Source of the DNA: Rhodospirillaceae bacterium
GTDB lineage: Bacteria; Pseudomonadota; Alphaproteobacteria; UBA8366
Length of the DNA stretch: 64,000 nucleotides
Assembly (NCBI GenBank): GCA_002716125.1
Contig: PAZH01000004.1
Coordinates: 1 to 64,000, forward strand
Reading direction: 5' to 3'
Under the pieces are notes generated by a model. That model made no database searches. It was given only the letters and a program-made list of their open reading frames with translations, and was not told the origin of the DNA. Position numbers and translations under genes: made by a program. Positions 51,761 to 61,492 of this stretch are shown piece by piece; position 1 is the stretch's first letter; the number at the start of each line of letters is the position of its first letter.

Positions 51761-52676
51761 CGCGCGCGACGTGGAGGCAGCGTGCCGATTCCTCGGCGAC
51801 TCCCTCGGCTTGGCGCGGCGCGACGTACCGCTCGAAGGGCGCAACATTCCTTTCTTCGGCGTTGGAAAATCGGCGGTGGCACTCTTCGAGCCGGACGATC
51901 CCTACCTGGAAGAACCCCGTTTTGCGGGTGTCCATCACATGGCGCTCGAGACGGACGACCCTGCCGCAACCGCGGCCAAGCACGGCCTGACCGTCACAGA
52001 CGAAGGCGTCGGACCGGACGGCAAGAAGTTCGTTACCGTCGAACCGAAGGGGACCGTCGGTATCCGGACGCGGTTTATCGAGCCGCTGGAGATTCCGAGC
52101 GTCGACAGCCTTGCTTACAAGATCGACCACCTTGGTATCGCCACCGACGACAACGATGCCACCGTTCGGGTCTTCACGGACAATCTCGGCTGCCCCATCG
52201 ACAGCACGCAGACGGATGTCGAAATCCGCCATGTGACGGAAAGTTTTATCTCCGACAAATACGGCGCGATCTATCATTCGCGCCCGCCGGAGATTTTGGG
52301 TGGGCTCCGCGACGTCTTCATCAATATCGGCGATTGCGAACTCGAACTTCTAATGGACTACGATCCGGACCTGACACCGAAGGATCAGCTCGGCGAGGAG
52401 AAGGGCAACACCAAGGGCGACCAAAGCGCCATCGCCAAGTTCGTCGCGCGGCGCGGCCCAGGCCTCGCGCATGTCGCTTTCGCCACGCGCGACATCGACG
52501 CCATCCTGCCGAAGCTCGCGGACGACGGTTGGCGGATGATCGACCTTGAAGGCCGTCCCGGCGGCCGCGGCTCCCTCATCGGCTTTGTGCACCCCTCAAA
52601 CTTCGGCGGCGGCCTTCTGATGCACTTCGTCGAGCCACAAGTCGACGGCGGCTTCGCGGCTAAAGACTTTGGCTAA
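51726..52676 (+). CDS. Two-domain VOC protein (HPPD-like fold), copy 2
   Basis: This 316-residue paralogue of copy 1 has KIDHLGIATDDNDATVRVF, the block DVEIRHVTESFISDKYGAIY, GPGLAHVAFATRD and HPSNFGGGLLMHFVEPQ. The start is ATG 51726 (MPGYEMNY); the same start sequence is present as a dead copy 154 bp upstream. It overlaps the crotonase gene by 8 bp. Confidence 0.83.
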   Translation: MPGYEMNYLALAARDVEAACRFLGDSLGLARRDVPLEGRNIPFFGVGKSAVALFEPDDPYLEEPRFAGVHHMALETDDPAATAAKHGLTVTDEGVGPDGKKFVTVEPKGTVGIRTRFIEPLEIPSVDSLAYKIDHLGIATDDNDATVRVFTDNLGCPIDSTQTDVEIRHVTESFISDKYGAIYHSRPPEILGGLRDVFINIGDCELELLMDYDPDLTPKDQLGEEKGNTKGDQSAIAKFVARRGPGLAHVAFATRDIDAILPKLADDGWRMIDLEGRPGGRGSLIGFVHPSNFGGGLLMHFVEPQVDGGFAAKDFG

Positions 52677-53451
52677 GATTCTCAAGCAAGAGCGCCGCGG
52701 CAACGCGCTCGTTCTCATCATCGACCGGCCGGAGGCAGGTAACTCGCTCAGCGGCGAAGTCTCCCAGGCTTTTCTCGACGTCCTGGACGAGATCGAAGGC
52801 GACCACAGCCTGCGCGCCGTCATCGTTACCGGGGCCGGGGAACGGTTCTTTTGCACCGGCGGCGACGTCAAACGCTATGCGGCGCTGCAGACCAAGGACG
52901 AGCTCCGTGAGATCATGCGCCTCGCGCGCACGATGTTCCGCCGCTTCGAGGCGTTGCACGTCCCGGTCATCGCGGCGGTCAACGGTCTCGCCATCGGCGG
53001 GGGCACGGAAATCCTGCTTGCGACCGACCTTCGCGTTGCCGCCCCCCATGCGGAGATCAGCATGCCGCAGGTCCGCCTCGGCATCATCACCGGATGGGAA
53101 GGCTACGAACGCCTTGTCCGCGACATCGGGTTCAGCCGCGCCATGCAGGTGGTGACGACCGGTGAGCGCTTCAGCGCCGAAGAAGCCTATCGCCTGGGTC
53201 TCATCAACAAGATCGCGGCCGACAAGGATGTGGTCGGCGCCGCGATGCAATTTGTCGAAAGTTTCGACAAAGCCGCCCCTCTAGCCCTCGGGCGCGCCAA
53301 ACGCGTCATCCACAAGGCCGCCAGCGGCCCGCCCGAAGAAGCCCACGACCTCGCCGCCGATACCTTCGTCGACCTCTGGTTCACCGAAGACCACCGGGAA
53401 GCGGAAAAGGCCTTTGCCGAGAAACGGACGCCGGTGTTCCGCGGAAAATAG
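52669..53451 (+). CDS. Enoyl-CoA hydratase/isomerase
   Basis: This 260-residue crotonase has the oxyanion block VIVTGAGERFFCTGGDVKRY and NGLAIGGGTEILLATDLRVA. It starts at a TTG inside the end of the VOC gene (8-bp overlap), so its translation probably depends on the upstream gene. It ends the operon of CoA transferase, GFA and VOC proteins. Confidence 0.88.
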   Translation: MAKILKQERRGNALVLIIDRPEAGNSLSGEVSQAFLDVLDEIEGDHSLRAVIVTGAGERFFCTGGDVKRYAALQTKDELREIMRLARTMFRRFEALHVPVIAAVNGLAIGGGTEILLATDLRVAAPHAEISMPQVRLGIITGWEGYERLVRDIGFSRAMQVVTTGERFSAEEAYRLGLINKIAADKDVVGAAMQFVESFDKAAPLALGRAKRVIHKAASGPPEEAHDLAADTFVDLWFTEDHREAEKAFAEKRTPVFRGK

Positions 53452-53691
53452 GGCCCGGTACGGCTCAATATCGACATTTTGTCTTCTGCGTGTTGCAAGC
53501 ACATGCCGTTCTTTGACAGGTGAATCGCGTTTCATTTTTCCGAAATTTACCGGGAACACGCCGCATCGCGCCACGCAACGGTATTATATTACCGCAATCG
53601 CCCGGTGCATGGGGTTGATCCTCGAAAAAATATATGCCGCGCGCGACCGGACATCTCTGTCAGGATAGATCTCGGTCTCAACATTTCGTTA

Positions 53692-53757
53692 TTCCCGCGA
53701 AGGCGGGAAACCAGGCAACGACGCCACGCCTCACTAGATTCCCGCTTTCGCGGGAAT
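53692..53757. repeat. Pair of TTCCCGC hairpins (REP-like)
   Basis: TTCCCGC-GAAG-GCGGGAA (53692-53709) and ATTCCCGC-TTTC-GCGGGAAT (53738-53757) form adjacent hairpins facing each other. This is the GTCATTCCCGCG-type repeat common in proteobacterial intergenic DNA, and may terminate transcription. Confidence 0.7.
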
Positions 53758-53843
53758 GACGAGGACGTCACAGCGAAAAAGCTCAGGCTAGAATTCCGGA
53801 TCGCCCCTTGGACGCCTAGGACGATGAGTGGGGAAACAGGTCG

Positions 53844-53986
53844 CCTCATCCTTCGACAAGCTCAGGATGGGGCGGCTTTCGATGAAACGAGGCTAAGAGA
53901 CCTCATCCTGAGCCTGTCGAAGGATGAGGTGCCTTCTGCTGAAACGGGGCTTAAAGACCGCGTGCTGAGCTTGTCGAAGGATGAGG
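53844..53986. repeat. Tandem repeat of CCTCATCC-TTCGACA palindromes, three units
   Basis: Three units about 57-60 bp apart start at 53844, 53901 and 53961. Each has a palindrome of the CCTCATCCTGAG...GAAGGATGAGG type joined by a similar spacer (GAAACGAGGCTAAGAGA and GAAACGGGGCTTAAAGAC). The first unit has the palindrome core inverted. The same element occurs in the duplication at 51452-51760. Confidence 0.7.
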
Positions 53987-54074
53987 TCACGCCTCGAACC
54001 GCATGGAAATCGGCTCACCAAGTGCCCGCACCTTGAGCTTTTCGAAAGGCGAAGGGCGAAGCGATGGCCCGGCC

Positions 54075-55742
54075 CTAGTCGTCGCCGCCCGAAACGTAGC
54101 CGTAGTCGCGCGCGGCGGCGTCCTTGGTGATCAGGCCGTTCTCGATATCGCGCGACAGCGCGGCCGGATCGCGGTCCTTCGGGTCGCCGAAACCGGCACC
54201 GCCCGGGGTGTGGAAACGGGCGATTTTGCCGGCCGGGATGGTCTGGGTGCCCTTGCCGCGGAGCTTCTCGCCGCTGGTAAAGCCGAGCGAGCCCGCCTCG
54301 CCGTTCAAGCCGCCGTTGCGCCCGCGGGCTGGGAAGTCGATCCGGTCGTAGGCCGCCAACAATTCGAAATCGGCGCCAATGGCCGATTCGATTTCCAACA
54401 CCTGGCCGAGCCCGCCGCGATGCGCACCGGCGCCGCCCGAATCGGGACGGAATTCCTTGCGGTGGAATACGATGGGGGCGACCGTTTCGTTGATCTCGAC
54501 CGGGGTGCCGCGCACGCCGCTCGGGTACGCTGTCGCCGACAAGCCGTCCTTGACGGGCCGGGCGCCGGTGCCGCCGTTGGTCACGGCGGTGATGGTGAAG
54601 AGCTTGCTATCGTTCGCCGCGCGGTCCGTGGCGCCGCGCATGGTGATGTTCCACAGGCACGACGCCCCTTCCGCCGGCACGCGCTCAGGTGCCGCTTGCG
54701 CCAGGCAGCCGAAAGCGACGTCCGGCAGCATCTGGCCGATGACGTGGCGCGAGCAAACCGGCGATGGATAGGGCGCGTTCAAGATCGTGCCGCCCGGGGC
54801 CGAAATCTCGAAAGGCGCCAAGGAGCCCGCATTGTTCGGAATGTCGCCCGAGACGATGCAAGAGAGACCGAAGCAGGTATAGGCCGTGGTGTAGGCCATC
54901 GGTACATTGATGCCTTTCAGCGATTTCGGCGAGGAGCCGTCGTAGTCGACCGTGATCTTGTTGTCATGGATCGTCAGGGTCGCCACCAGGTCGATGGCCT
55001 CGCCGATCCCGTCGATGGTCATGGTGTTCTTATAAGCGCCGTTCGGCAGCTTCGCGATGTTGTCGCGCACCGCCTTCTCCGAGGTATCGCAGATGTAGTC
55101 GCCGAGCGCTTCCAGATCGTCGAGATCGAATTCGTCCATCATCTCGACCAGCCGCTGGCAGCCGATGTCGTTGCAGGCGGCCAGCGAATAGACGTCCCCC
55201 TCGGATTCGACCGGCTGGCGGGTGTTTTGGCGGATCATCGCCATCAGGGTCTCGTTCATCACACCGCGGTCGGCGAGCTTCAGCATCGGGATATAGATGC
55301 CCTCCATATGCACGTCGGTGGCGTCCGTGCCCGTCCCGAGACCGCCGATATCGGTCAAGTGGCTGGTGCAGGAGAACAACGCCACCGCCTTGCCGTTGCG
55401 GAAGCAGGGCGTGGTGATGACGAAATCGTTGAGATGGCCCGTCCCCATCCAGGGATCATTGGTGATGAAGGCATCGCCTTCGTTCATCGTCTCGATCGGG
55501 AAGTGGTCGAGAAAATGCTTCACCGATTCGGCCATCGAGTTGACATGGCCGGGCGTGCCGGTCACCGCCTGGGCGTACATCCGCCCGTCGAGCCCGAAGA
55601 CGCCGGCGGAGAGGTCGCCACACTCGCGCACGATCGGGCTGAACGCCGTGTGCATCAGAGTCTGCGCTTGTTCTTCGACGACCGAGATCAAGCGGTTCCA
55701 CATGATCTGCAGTCGGATGGTGTCAATACCGGTGGCGCTCAT
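54075..55742 (-). CDS. hyuB: Hydantoinase B/oxoprolinase family protein
   Basis: This 555-residue protein matches HyuB: TIRLQIMWNRLISVVEEQA, GHVNSMAESVKHFLDHFP, DAFITNDPWMGTGHLNDF and PVCSRHVIGQMLPDVAFG. With HyuA it forms an ATP-dependent hydantoinase, oxoprolinase or acetophenone carboxylase type complex. ATG 55742 overlaps the hyuA stop by one base (TGATG). Substrate class cannot be decided. Confidence 0.93.
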   Translation of the reverse strand: MSATGIDTIRLQIMWNRLISVVEEQAQTLMHTAFSPIVRECGDLSAGVFGLDGRMYAQAVTGTPGHVNSMAESVKHFLDHFPIETMNEGDAFITNDPWMGTGHLNDFVITTPCFRNGKAVALFSCTSHLTDIGGLGTGTDATDVHMEGIYIPMLKLADRGVMNETLMAMIRQNTRQPVESEGDVYSLAACNDIGCQRLVEMMDEFDLDDLEALGDYICDTSEKAVRDNIAKLPNGAYKNTMTIDGIGEAIDLVATLTIHDNKITVDYDGSSPKSLKGINVPMAYTTAYTCFGLSCIVSGDIPNNAGSLAPFEISAPGGTILNAPYPSPVCSRHVIGQMLPDVAFGCLAQAAPERVPAEGASCLWNITMRGATDRAANDSKLFTITAVTNGGTGARPVKDGLSATAYPSGVRGTPVEINETVAPIVFHRKEFRPDSGGAGAHRGGLGQVLEIESAIGADFELLAAYDRIDFPARGRNGGLNGEAGSLGFTSGEKLRGKGTQTIPAGKIARFHTPGGAGFGDPKDRDPAALSRDIENGLITKDAAARDYGYVSGGDD

Positions 55743-57838
55743 CAATCGCTCTCCCCGTTGCGTTCGATAACAATATAGCCGTTTGCGGCGATACGTGCCG
55801 AAAAACCGTTCGGCACATAGGTCGAGGTCTGGTCCTCGACGACAATACCCGGCCCGTCGAACCCCGCGCCGGGTGCCATATCGGTCCGGCGAAACAAGGG
55901 CACGTCGCGCATCTTGCCCGCCTTCGCCCCGAAGACGCCGCGTTGGCCGGCCGGCGTTGCCGCGCTCGCGGCCGGGGCCGCGCCGAGCGGGGCTGGCGGC
56001 GGGGTCGCCACCGAAAGGCTCAGCGCCCAAGTCAGCACTTCGGTCTCCGCGTTCGGCAAGGTGCGGCGGAAATGACGTTCGTACTCCGTGTCGAACGCCT
56101 TTTGCACCGCCTGCCAGTCGTTGTCCGTGAAGTCGCCATTCGGCAGCTCGATGGTGATCTCGTGGCCCTGCCCGACATAGCGCATGAAAGCGACACGGCG
56201 CTCGACGACATCGGCATCCGGCTCCGCCGCCCGGATCACCGCCAAAGCTTCGTCCCGCATTTCCTGTATCAGCCCGTTGACGATCGCGGGGTCGAAAGCG
56301 GTGAGCCGCATATTGCGGCTGCGCACAACTTCATAGGCGATCGGCGCTTCCAGGAAGCCGACCGCACTGCCGACACCGGCGTCGGTCGGCACGATGATGC
56401 GATCGATTCCGAGCTTCTCGGCGAGGCGGCCCGCATGCAACGGCGCGGCACCGCCGAAGGCGATCAGACTGTGTTCGTTGGCGGCCTTGCCCTGTTCGAC
56501 CGCATGCACCCGCGCCGCGTTGGACATCGTCTCATCGACCATCTCCGTGATGCCGTAGGCGGCCGTCAACACGTCCGGCACACCGAGGGGCGACCCGACA
56601 TCCCGCATGATGGTCGCCTCGGATTTCTCGGGATAAAGCGCCACCTTGCCGCCCGCAAAACTCGCGGGATCGATCTTGCCGAGCGCCACGTCGGCGTCGG
56701 TGATCGTCGGGCGGTCTCCGCCCCGGCCATAGGCGGCGGGACCCGGATCCGCGCCCGCGCTATCCGGTCCGATGGTGATGCGGCCGAGCGAATCGAGCCG
56801 CGCGATCGAACCGCCGCCGGCGCCGATCTCCACCATCTCGATGACCGGGATGCGGAGCGGCAAGCCGCTGCCCTTCGTAAACCGCGCGGCGCGGTCGACT
56901 TCGAATTCGCGCGCGGTCTGCGGGCGGTAGTCGCCGATCAGGCAAATCTTCGCCGTGGTGCCGCCCATATCGAACGAGATGACTTTGTCGAGGCCCATCT
57001 CCTCCGCGACCTTGGTCGCCAGGATGGCCCCGCCGGCAGGGCCGGATTCGACAAGCCGGATCGGAAACTGCATGGCGTTCTCAAGCGTCGTCAGCCCGCC
57101 GCCCGACGTCATCAGCAAAACCGGGCAATCGACACCCATCGTGCCAAGCCGGTCGCGCAGCCGGGCCAAGTAGCTCGCCATCAGCGGACGGACATAGGCG
57201 TTGGCGCTCGTCGTCGTAAACCGTTCGTACTCTCGGATTTCGGGGCAGACTTCGGAGGAAATGCTGAACGACATATCCGGCAGTCGGGCCGCCAGGAGAT
57301 CGCGGGTGCGGCGTTCGTGATCGGGATTGGCATAGGCGTGCATATAACCGATGGCCACGCTTTCGATCTCCGCAGCCTCGAGTTCCGGGACGAGCGCTTC
57401 GACCATGCCCTCGTCGAGCGGCTTCAAGACCTGGCCCGTCAGATCGACGCGCTCCGCCACGGGCAAGCGCAGTTTCCGCGGCACCAGCGGGGCCGGCTTC
57501 TCGATCATGATGTCGTATTGGTCGTAGCGGCTCTCGTAGCCAATCTCGAGGACGTCGCGAAACCCTTCCGTCGTCACAAACGCGGTCTTGGCGCCCTTGC
57601 GTTCGAGGATCGCATTCGTCGCCAGGGTCGTGCCGTGCAGCACCAGCGACAAAGCGCTTGCATTCAGGCCGGCCTCGGCCAACGCCGCCTCGACGCCGTT
57701 GATGACGCCTTCTTCTGGGGCGGCAGGCGTGGTCAACACCTTCGCCGTCGTGCGACGTCCCTCAGCTTCCAAAACGATATCCGTGAACGTACCGCCGATA
57801 TCGACCGAGAGCCGCGCCGCCGCGCGCCTTTCCGACAT
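55742..57838 (-). CDS. hyuA: Hydantoinase A/oxoprolinase family protein
   Basis: This 698-residue protein has the actin-like ATP-binding motifs LSVDIGGTFTDIVLEAEG and ISFDMGGTTAKICLIGDYRP, and the HyuA blocks VLHGTTLATNAILERKGAK and LIAFGGAAPLHAGRLAEKLG. It is the ATPase and ring-opening partner of HyuB. It is first in the two-gene operon; the tRNA-Leu gene lies upstream on the other strand. Confidence 0.94.
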   Translation of the reverse strand: MSERRAAARLSVDIGGTFTDIVLEAEGRRTTAKVLTTPAAPEEGVINGVEAALAEAGLNASALSLVLHGTTLATNAILERKGAKTAFVTTEGFRDVLEIGYESRYDQYDIMIEKPAPLVPRKLRLPVAERVDLTGQVLKPLDEGMVEALVPELEAAEIESVAIGYMHAYANPDHERRTRDLLAARLPDMSFSISSEVCPEIREYERFTTTSANAYVRPLMASYLARLRDRLGTMGVDCPVLLMTSGGGLTTLENAMQFPIRLVESGPAGGAILATKVAEEMGLDKVISFDMGGTTAKICLIGDYRPQTAREFEVDRAARFTKGSGLPLRIPVIEMVEIGAGGGSIARLDSLGRITIGPDSAGADPGPAAYGRGGDRPTITDADVALGKIDPASFAGGKVALYPEKSEATIMRDVGSPLGVPDVLTAAYGITEMVDETMSNAARVHAVEQGKAANEHSLIAFGGAAPLHAGRLAEKLGIDRIIVPTDAGVGSAVGFLEAPIAYEVVRSRNMRLTAFDPAIVNGLIQEMRDEALAVIRAAEPDADVVERRVAFMRYVGQGHEITIELPNGDFTDNDWQAVQKAFDTEYERHFRRTLPNAETEVLTWALSLSVATPPPAPLGAAPAASAATPAGQRGVFGAKAGKMRDVPLFRRTDMAPGAGFDGPGIVVEDQTSTYVPNGFSARIAANGYIVIERNGESD

Positions 57839-57950
57839 GCTTTATCCTCCGGGAAGAAGTTCGAATTTTCTAGGCGTTGATATACAGGCTGACGGAAATC
57901 CCGCAAGAGCCGTTGACCAAGCGGCGATCCTGCCTATGATGCGCGGCAGT

Positions 57951-58037
57951 GCCCCTGTGGCGGAACTGGTAGACGCGCTGGATTCAAAATCCAGTTCCCG
58001 TGAGGGAGTGCGAGTTCGATTCTCGCTGGGGGCACCA
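57951..58037 (+). tRNA. tRNA-Leu (anticodon CAA)
   Basis: An 87-nt class II tRNA with acceptor GCCCCTG paired to TGGGGGC, discriminator A, encoded CCA, D-arm with GGCGGAACTGGTAGACG, anticodon loop TTCAAAA giving CAA, a variable arm and T-loop GTTCGATTC. No integration is seen at this locus. Confidence 0.97.
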
Positions 58038-58112
58038 TTCTTTTTCCCGCACAATCGGAATCTCTGCGAAGCAACCCATATCAATCTCAAACGATTGTCG
58101 GGAGCTAAACAC

Positions 58113-58928
58113 ATGACCGCCGCCGCCGCATTGATACACGAAGTCAACGCTTTCAATCTGTCCGCCGCCTCGGAAAACAAGATCCACGACGACACCGTCG
58201 CACAGAAATTCGGCTTCCAAGGCGGCTTGGTCCCGGGCGTCGAAGTCTACGCCTATATGAGCAATCTGCCGGCGCGGCAATTCGGGGCCGAGTGGTTGTC
58301 CGGCGGCACCGCCGAATGCCGATTTCTGAAACCGGTCTACGATGGCCGCCAAGCGGTGGCCTCCGGCGTCTTGGAAGACGACGGCAGTTTAACGCTGAAG
58401 GTCGAATCCGAAGGCGTGCTCTGCGGCTCGGGCACCGCAAGCGCCAGTGACAAGATTTCGGCACCGGACGTCGCCGACTATGCGACCGCCCCCCTGCCCG
58501 ATTACGACGGACGCCCCGATGCCGCCCCCGAGGCGCTGGTCGAAGGGCAGATCATGGGCACCTTTGTCCAGGAGATGGAGGCGGGCGCGTTAACGCAGTA
58601 TCTCGCAGATGTCCGGGAAGACCTCGACCTTTACGCCGCCAACGAAATCGTCCACCCCGGTTGGTTGCTGAGGCTCGGCAACCGGGCGCTTTCGATGAAC
58701 GTCAAACTCGGCCCCTGGATCCATGTCGGCAGCAAGATCACCAATTTCGCGGTGGCGCGTTACGGCGACACACTCGAGTCCCGGGCCCGCGTGGCCAAGC
58801 AATACGAACACAAGGGACATCGGTTCGTAGAACTGGACGTGCTGTTGGTGGCGAATGGAGAGACTGCCATCGCCCAGATCGACCACACGGCCATCTATCG
58901 CCCGCGTCAGGTCGCGGAAGCGACTTAA
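58113..58928 (+). CDS. MaoC/hotdog-fold acyl dehydratase-like protein
   Basis: This 271-residue protein has an N-terminal hotdog part with HDDTVAQKFGFQGGLVPGVE, which is the MaoC-like Asp/His region, and a second similar half (VREDLDLYAANEIVHPGWLL). It may hydrate enoyl-CoA or bind acyl thioesters. ATG 58113 is used; the frame stays open upstream through the tRNA gene by chance. Confidence 0.75.
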   Translation: MTAAAALIHEVNAFNLSAASENKIHDDTVAQKFGFQGGLVPGVEVYAYMSNLPARQFGAEWLSGGTAECRFLKPVYDGRQAVASGVLEDDGSLTLKVESEGVLCGSGTASASDKISAPDVADYATAPLPDYDGRPDAAPEALVEGQIMGTFVQEMEAGALTQYLADVREDLDLYAANEIVHPGWLLRLGNRALSMNVKLGPWIHVGSKITNFAVARYGDTLESRARVAKQYEHKGHRFVELDVLLVANGETAIAQIDHTAIYRPRQVAEAT

Positions 58929-59668
58929 AGCTTTCTCAGCCAGAGGCTGGATTCGATCGCACCCACGACCAGCGGGATTTCGCCCGCCACGGATCGATCA
59001 ATCTCATCCGCCAAATGGCGAACGGCATGCGCGGACGCGAATTCGATCTGCCAAGCGCGCGACTCCACCAATGCGGCGACGGCAACTTGTTCGTTGTACT
59101 GTCGATGTGTCCAGTGGGCAGGATATCCACCGGGCAGAAAAATATCGTGAAAGTGGACACGGCAGCCGCGCACGAGCAACGGTAAGATTTCGTCGAAGAG
59201 GAAGGCGACATCGCTGCCGGGATGCCACTTGTGACTGGAATCGACGAATAGGATATCGCCCGCCACCAGTTCGGGGACGACGGAAGAGCCCGCCGATTGT
59301 ATCGGCGCGCAAATCAGCTCGACCCCCGATAGCCCGTTCAGCGTCGCGCGCGGTTCCGGATCGAACGACGTAATCCGTGTGTTCAGCCCGCCATCGCGAA
59401 CGGCTCGAGCCAGAAACCGGGTCGAATGACCCGCTCCGATTTCGACGATGCGCGCCGGCCGCACCCGGCGAACCGTTACATACGCGGCAAGCGCATCCAG
59501 CCGTGGAAACCAGTCTTGCTTCCAACGTGGTTCCGGCGGGGTGTCCGGGCTGATCGAGAGCAGGCTGTCACGGAAATCGTTCGCTGCCGCGAGAAAGTCG
59601 CCGCATTGAGGCAATGCGGCATCGAACAATGGTCGCAGTTTCGGGTCGGCGTGCGGCAGGTCGCTCAC
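58925..59668 (-). CDS. Class I SAM-dependent methyltransferase
   Basis: This 247-residue protein has the SAM motif IVEIGAGHSTRFLARAV and later DILFVDSSHKWHPGSDVAFL with FHDIFLPGGYPAHW. The latter resembles methyltransferase-24-like enzymes acting on sugars or small molecules. It overlaps the MBL gene end by 4 bp and is downstream in its operon. Confidence 0.85.
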   Translation of the reverse strand: MSDLPHADPKLRPLFDAALPQCGDFLAAANDFRDSLLSISPDTPPEPRWKQDWFPRLDALAAYVTVRRVRPARIVEIGAGHSTRFLARAVRDGGLNTRITSFDPEPRATLNGLSGVELICAPIQSAGSSVVPELVAGDILFVDSSHKWHPGSDVAFLFDEILPLLVRGCRVHFHDIFLPGGYPAHWTHRQYNEQVAVAALVESRAWQIEFASAHAVRHLADEIDRSVAGEIPLVVGAIESSLWLRKL

Positions 59669-60498
59669 GGCGAGAGAATCATGCCCTCTTTTGCAACGAC
59701 GGTGCCCGGCAGCACCTTTGCCGCCTCTTCGCCAATCGCGTCCATCTTATCGTCATCGTGGGTCGGATCGTGATGGAAGATCACCAGCTTCTTGGCACCG
59801 GCGGCCTCGACAAGGCGGACGCCTTCTTCCCACGTCGAATGCCCGAAGCCTTTGAAGTTTTCATAGGTGCCGTCAGTATACATGGAATCGTACACAACAA
59901 GATCGGCACCCTGGAGCAATTCCAATATATTCAGATCGCGCCCGAATTCGGGGTGTTCCGTATCCGTAATATAGCAGATTGACTTGCCTTCGTATTCGAT
60001 CCGATAGCCGGTCGCTTGGTTCGGATGGTTCAGTTTCGCTGTACGGACCATCACGCCTGGATGCGGTTCCAAGACGTCGCCCACCGTAAAGTCTTTATAA
60101 TCGACATCGGCCTGAAAAATTTCGGGCGGTACCGGAAACAGCGGCGCCATCATCATTTCGGTCAACACTTGTTTGAGCGTATATTCCGGCTGCAGATGGC
60201 CCGCCCACATGGTGATCTTGTTGCCCGGAATAAACAGCGGCACGAAAAACGGCAGGCCGCAGATGTGGTCGAAATGCGTGTGCGTAATGTAGATGTTCGT
60301 GTTGACCGGTAATTCCGGCAGCAGCTTATACCCCAAATCCCGAATACCCGTGCCGGCATCCAATATGATGAGATGTTCGCCACAACGCACTTCGAGACAG
60401 GAGGTGTTGCCGCCGTAGCGGACCGTTTTCGGGCCAGGAACCGCAACGCTTCCCCGCACGCCCCAAAACTGCACGCTAAACTGGTTGCCGTCGCTCAT
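59665..60498 (-). CDS. MBL-fold metallo-hydrolase
   Basis: This 277-residue enzyme has the metal motif THTHFDH (His73, His75, Asp77, His78), then NHPNQATGYRIEYEGKSICY and a C-terminal His in FHHDPTHDDDKM. It resembles RNase Z-like/phosphodiesterase members. It is directly upstream of the methyltransferase and 88 bp downstream of the response-regulator gene. Confidence 0.88.
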   Translation of the reverse strand: MSDGNQFSVQFWGVRGSVAVPGPKTVRYGGNTSCLEVRCGEHLIILDAGTGIRDLGYKLLPELPVNTNIYITHTHFDHICGLPFFVPLFIPGNKITMWAGHLQPEYTLKQVLTEMMMAPLFPVPPEIFQADVDYKDFTVGDVLEPHPGVMVRTAKLNHPNQATGYRIEYEGKSICYITDTEHPEFGRDLNILELLQGADLVVYDSMYTDGTYENFKGFGHSTWEEGVRLVEAAGAKKLVIFHHDPTHDDDKMDAIGEEAAKVLPGTVVAKEGMILSP

Positions 60499-60586
60499 TC
60501 AGTGCGTCGTCCCGCGATCCGTAATGCCCCACCCGATTCGAAAGTACCGATTGTAAAGCAAACCTCAAGAGAGGTCTGCAACCTTC

Positions 60587-61270
60587 TCAAGGAACCAAGC
60601 GGTAGCCACCAGGCTCCGTCACAAGAATTTCGGCGTTCGAGGGGTTGAGTTCGATTTTTTGGCGCAGGCGGTAAACATGCGTCTCCAAGGTGTGGGTCGT
60701 AACCCCCGCATTGTAGCCCCACACTTCACCGAGGAGCGTATCGCGTCCGACGACTTTGTCGCCAGCCCGATAGAGAAATTTCAAGATCGACGTTTCTTTT
60801 TCCGTCAATCGAACCTTTTTCTTAGTCGCGTCCTCAATCAACATCTTTGCACTCGGTTTAAAAGTGTAAGGTCCAATCGAGAAGACCGCGTCCTCGCTCT
60901 GTTCGTGCAGCCGCAATTGCGCACGAATCCGCGCCAACAACACGCCGAGCCGGAAAGGCTTCATAACATAGTCGTTGGCGCCCGCATCGAGACCCAAGAT
61001 CGTATCCGCGTCCGTATCGGAGGCGGTTAGCATGAGAATCGGGGATTTCACACCATTGCGCCGCATCAATCGGCAAGCTTCCCGCCCATCCATATCGGGC
61101 AACCCAACATCGAGTAGGATGACGTCGAAATATTCGGTCTCTAGCAGATTGAGACCATCTTTCGCCGTGCCTACCCCGGTCGGCTCGAATTCTTCATGCA
61201 GCTGCAGTTGCTCCGCCAAAGAATCGCGAAGCGCATCGTCGTCATCGACCAATAGAATTTTCTTGCCCAT
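60587..61270 (-). CDS. OmpR/PhoB-type response regulator
   Basis: This 227-residue protein has a receiver domain with Asp54 as the phosphorylation site (DVILLDVGLPDMDG), Lys in YVMKPFRLG, and a C-terminal winged-helix domain (LTEKETSILKFLYRAGDKVV, HTLETHVYRLRQKIE). No histidine kinase gene is adjacent. ATG 61270 is chosen; upstream in-frame codons lack support. Confidence 0.94.
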   Translation of the reverse strand: MGKKILLVDDDDALRDSLAEQLQLHEEFEPTGVGTAKDGLNLLETEYFDVILLDVGLPDMDGREACRLMRRNGVKSPILMLTASDTDADTILGLDAGANDYVMKPFRLGVLLARIRAQLRLHEQSEDAVFSIGPYTFKPSAKMLIEDATKKKVRLTEKETSILKFLYRAGDKVVGRDTLLGEVWGYNAGVTTHTLETHVYRLRQKIELNPSNAEILVTEPGGYRLVP

Positions 61271-61492
61271 AGCGCCGGTCCATCTGTCGTTTGACCGTAA
61301 GAAGCACAAACGCAACGAATTGCCAATTAAAGACATGCTAACATTCTCGTGTCATGATTTGCCGAGAACGGAAAATGATTCCGGACCGCGCGCCGCGCAG
61401 AATACCGGCCGCAAGTTACTCCACTGATATTAAACGATAATTTATTGGCATTCATATTGCTTCTATTCTTCGCGAGGAGGAATTAGATCGTC

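Larger units (their letters stand above)
53452..54074. other. Gene-free interval filled with short palindromic repeats
   Basis: About 620 bp between convergent operons hold two families of palindromes (53692-53757 and 53844-53986) and no credible gene. Confidence 0.6.

Noticed and set aside
54003-57880. Two very long plus-strand frames opposite hyuB and hyuA
   Set aside because: They arise from GC-rich third positions of the hyu genes; the protein sequences are rich in Arg, His and Ala without motifs.
57588-58112. N-terminal extension of the MaoC-like protein through tRNA-Leu
   Set aside because: The frame crosses a tRNA gene and hyuA antisense; the family start is at 58113.
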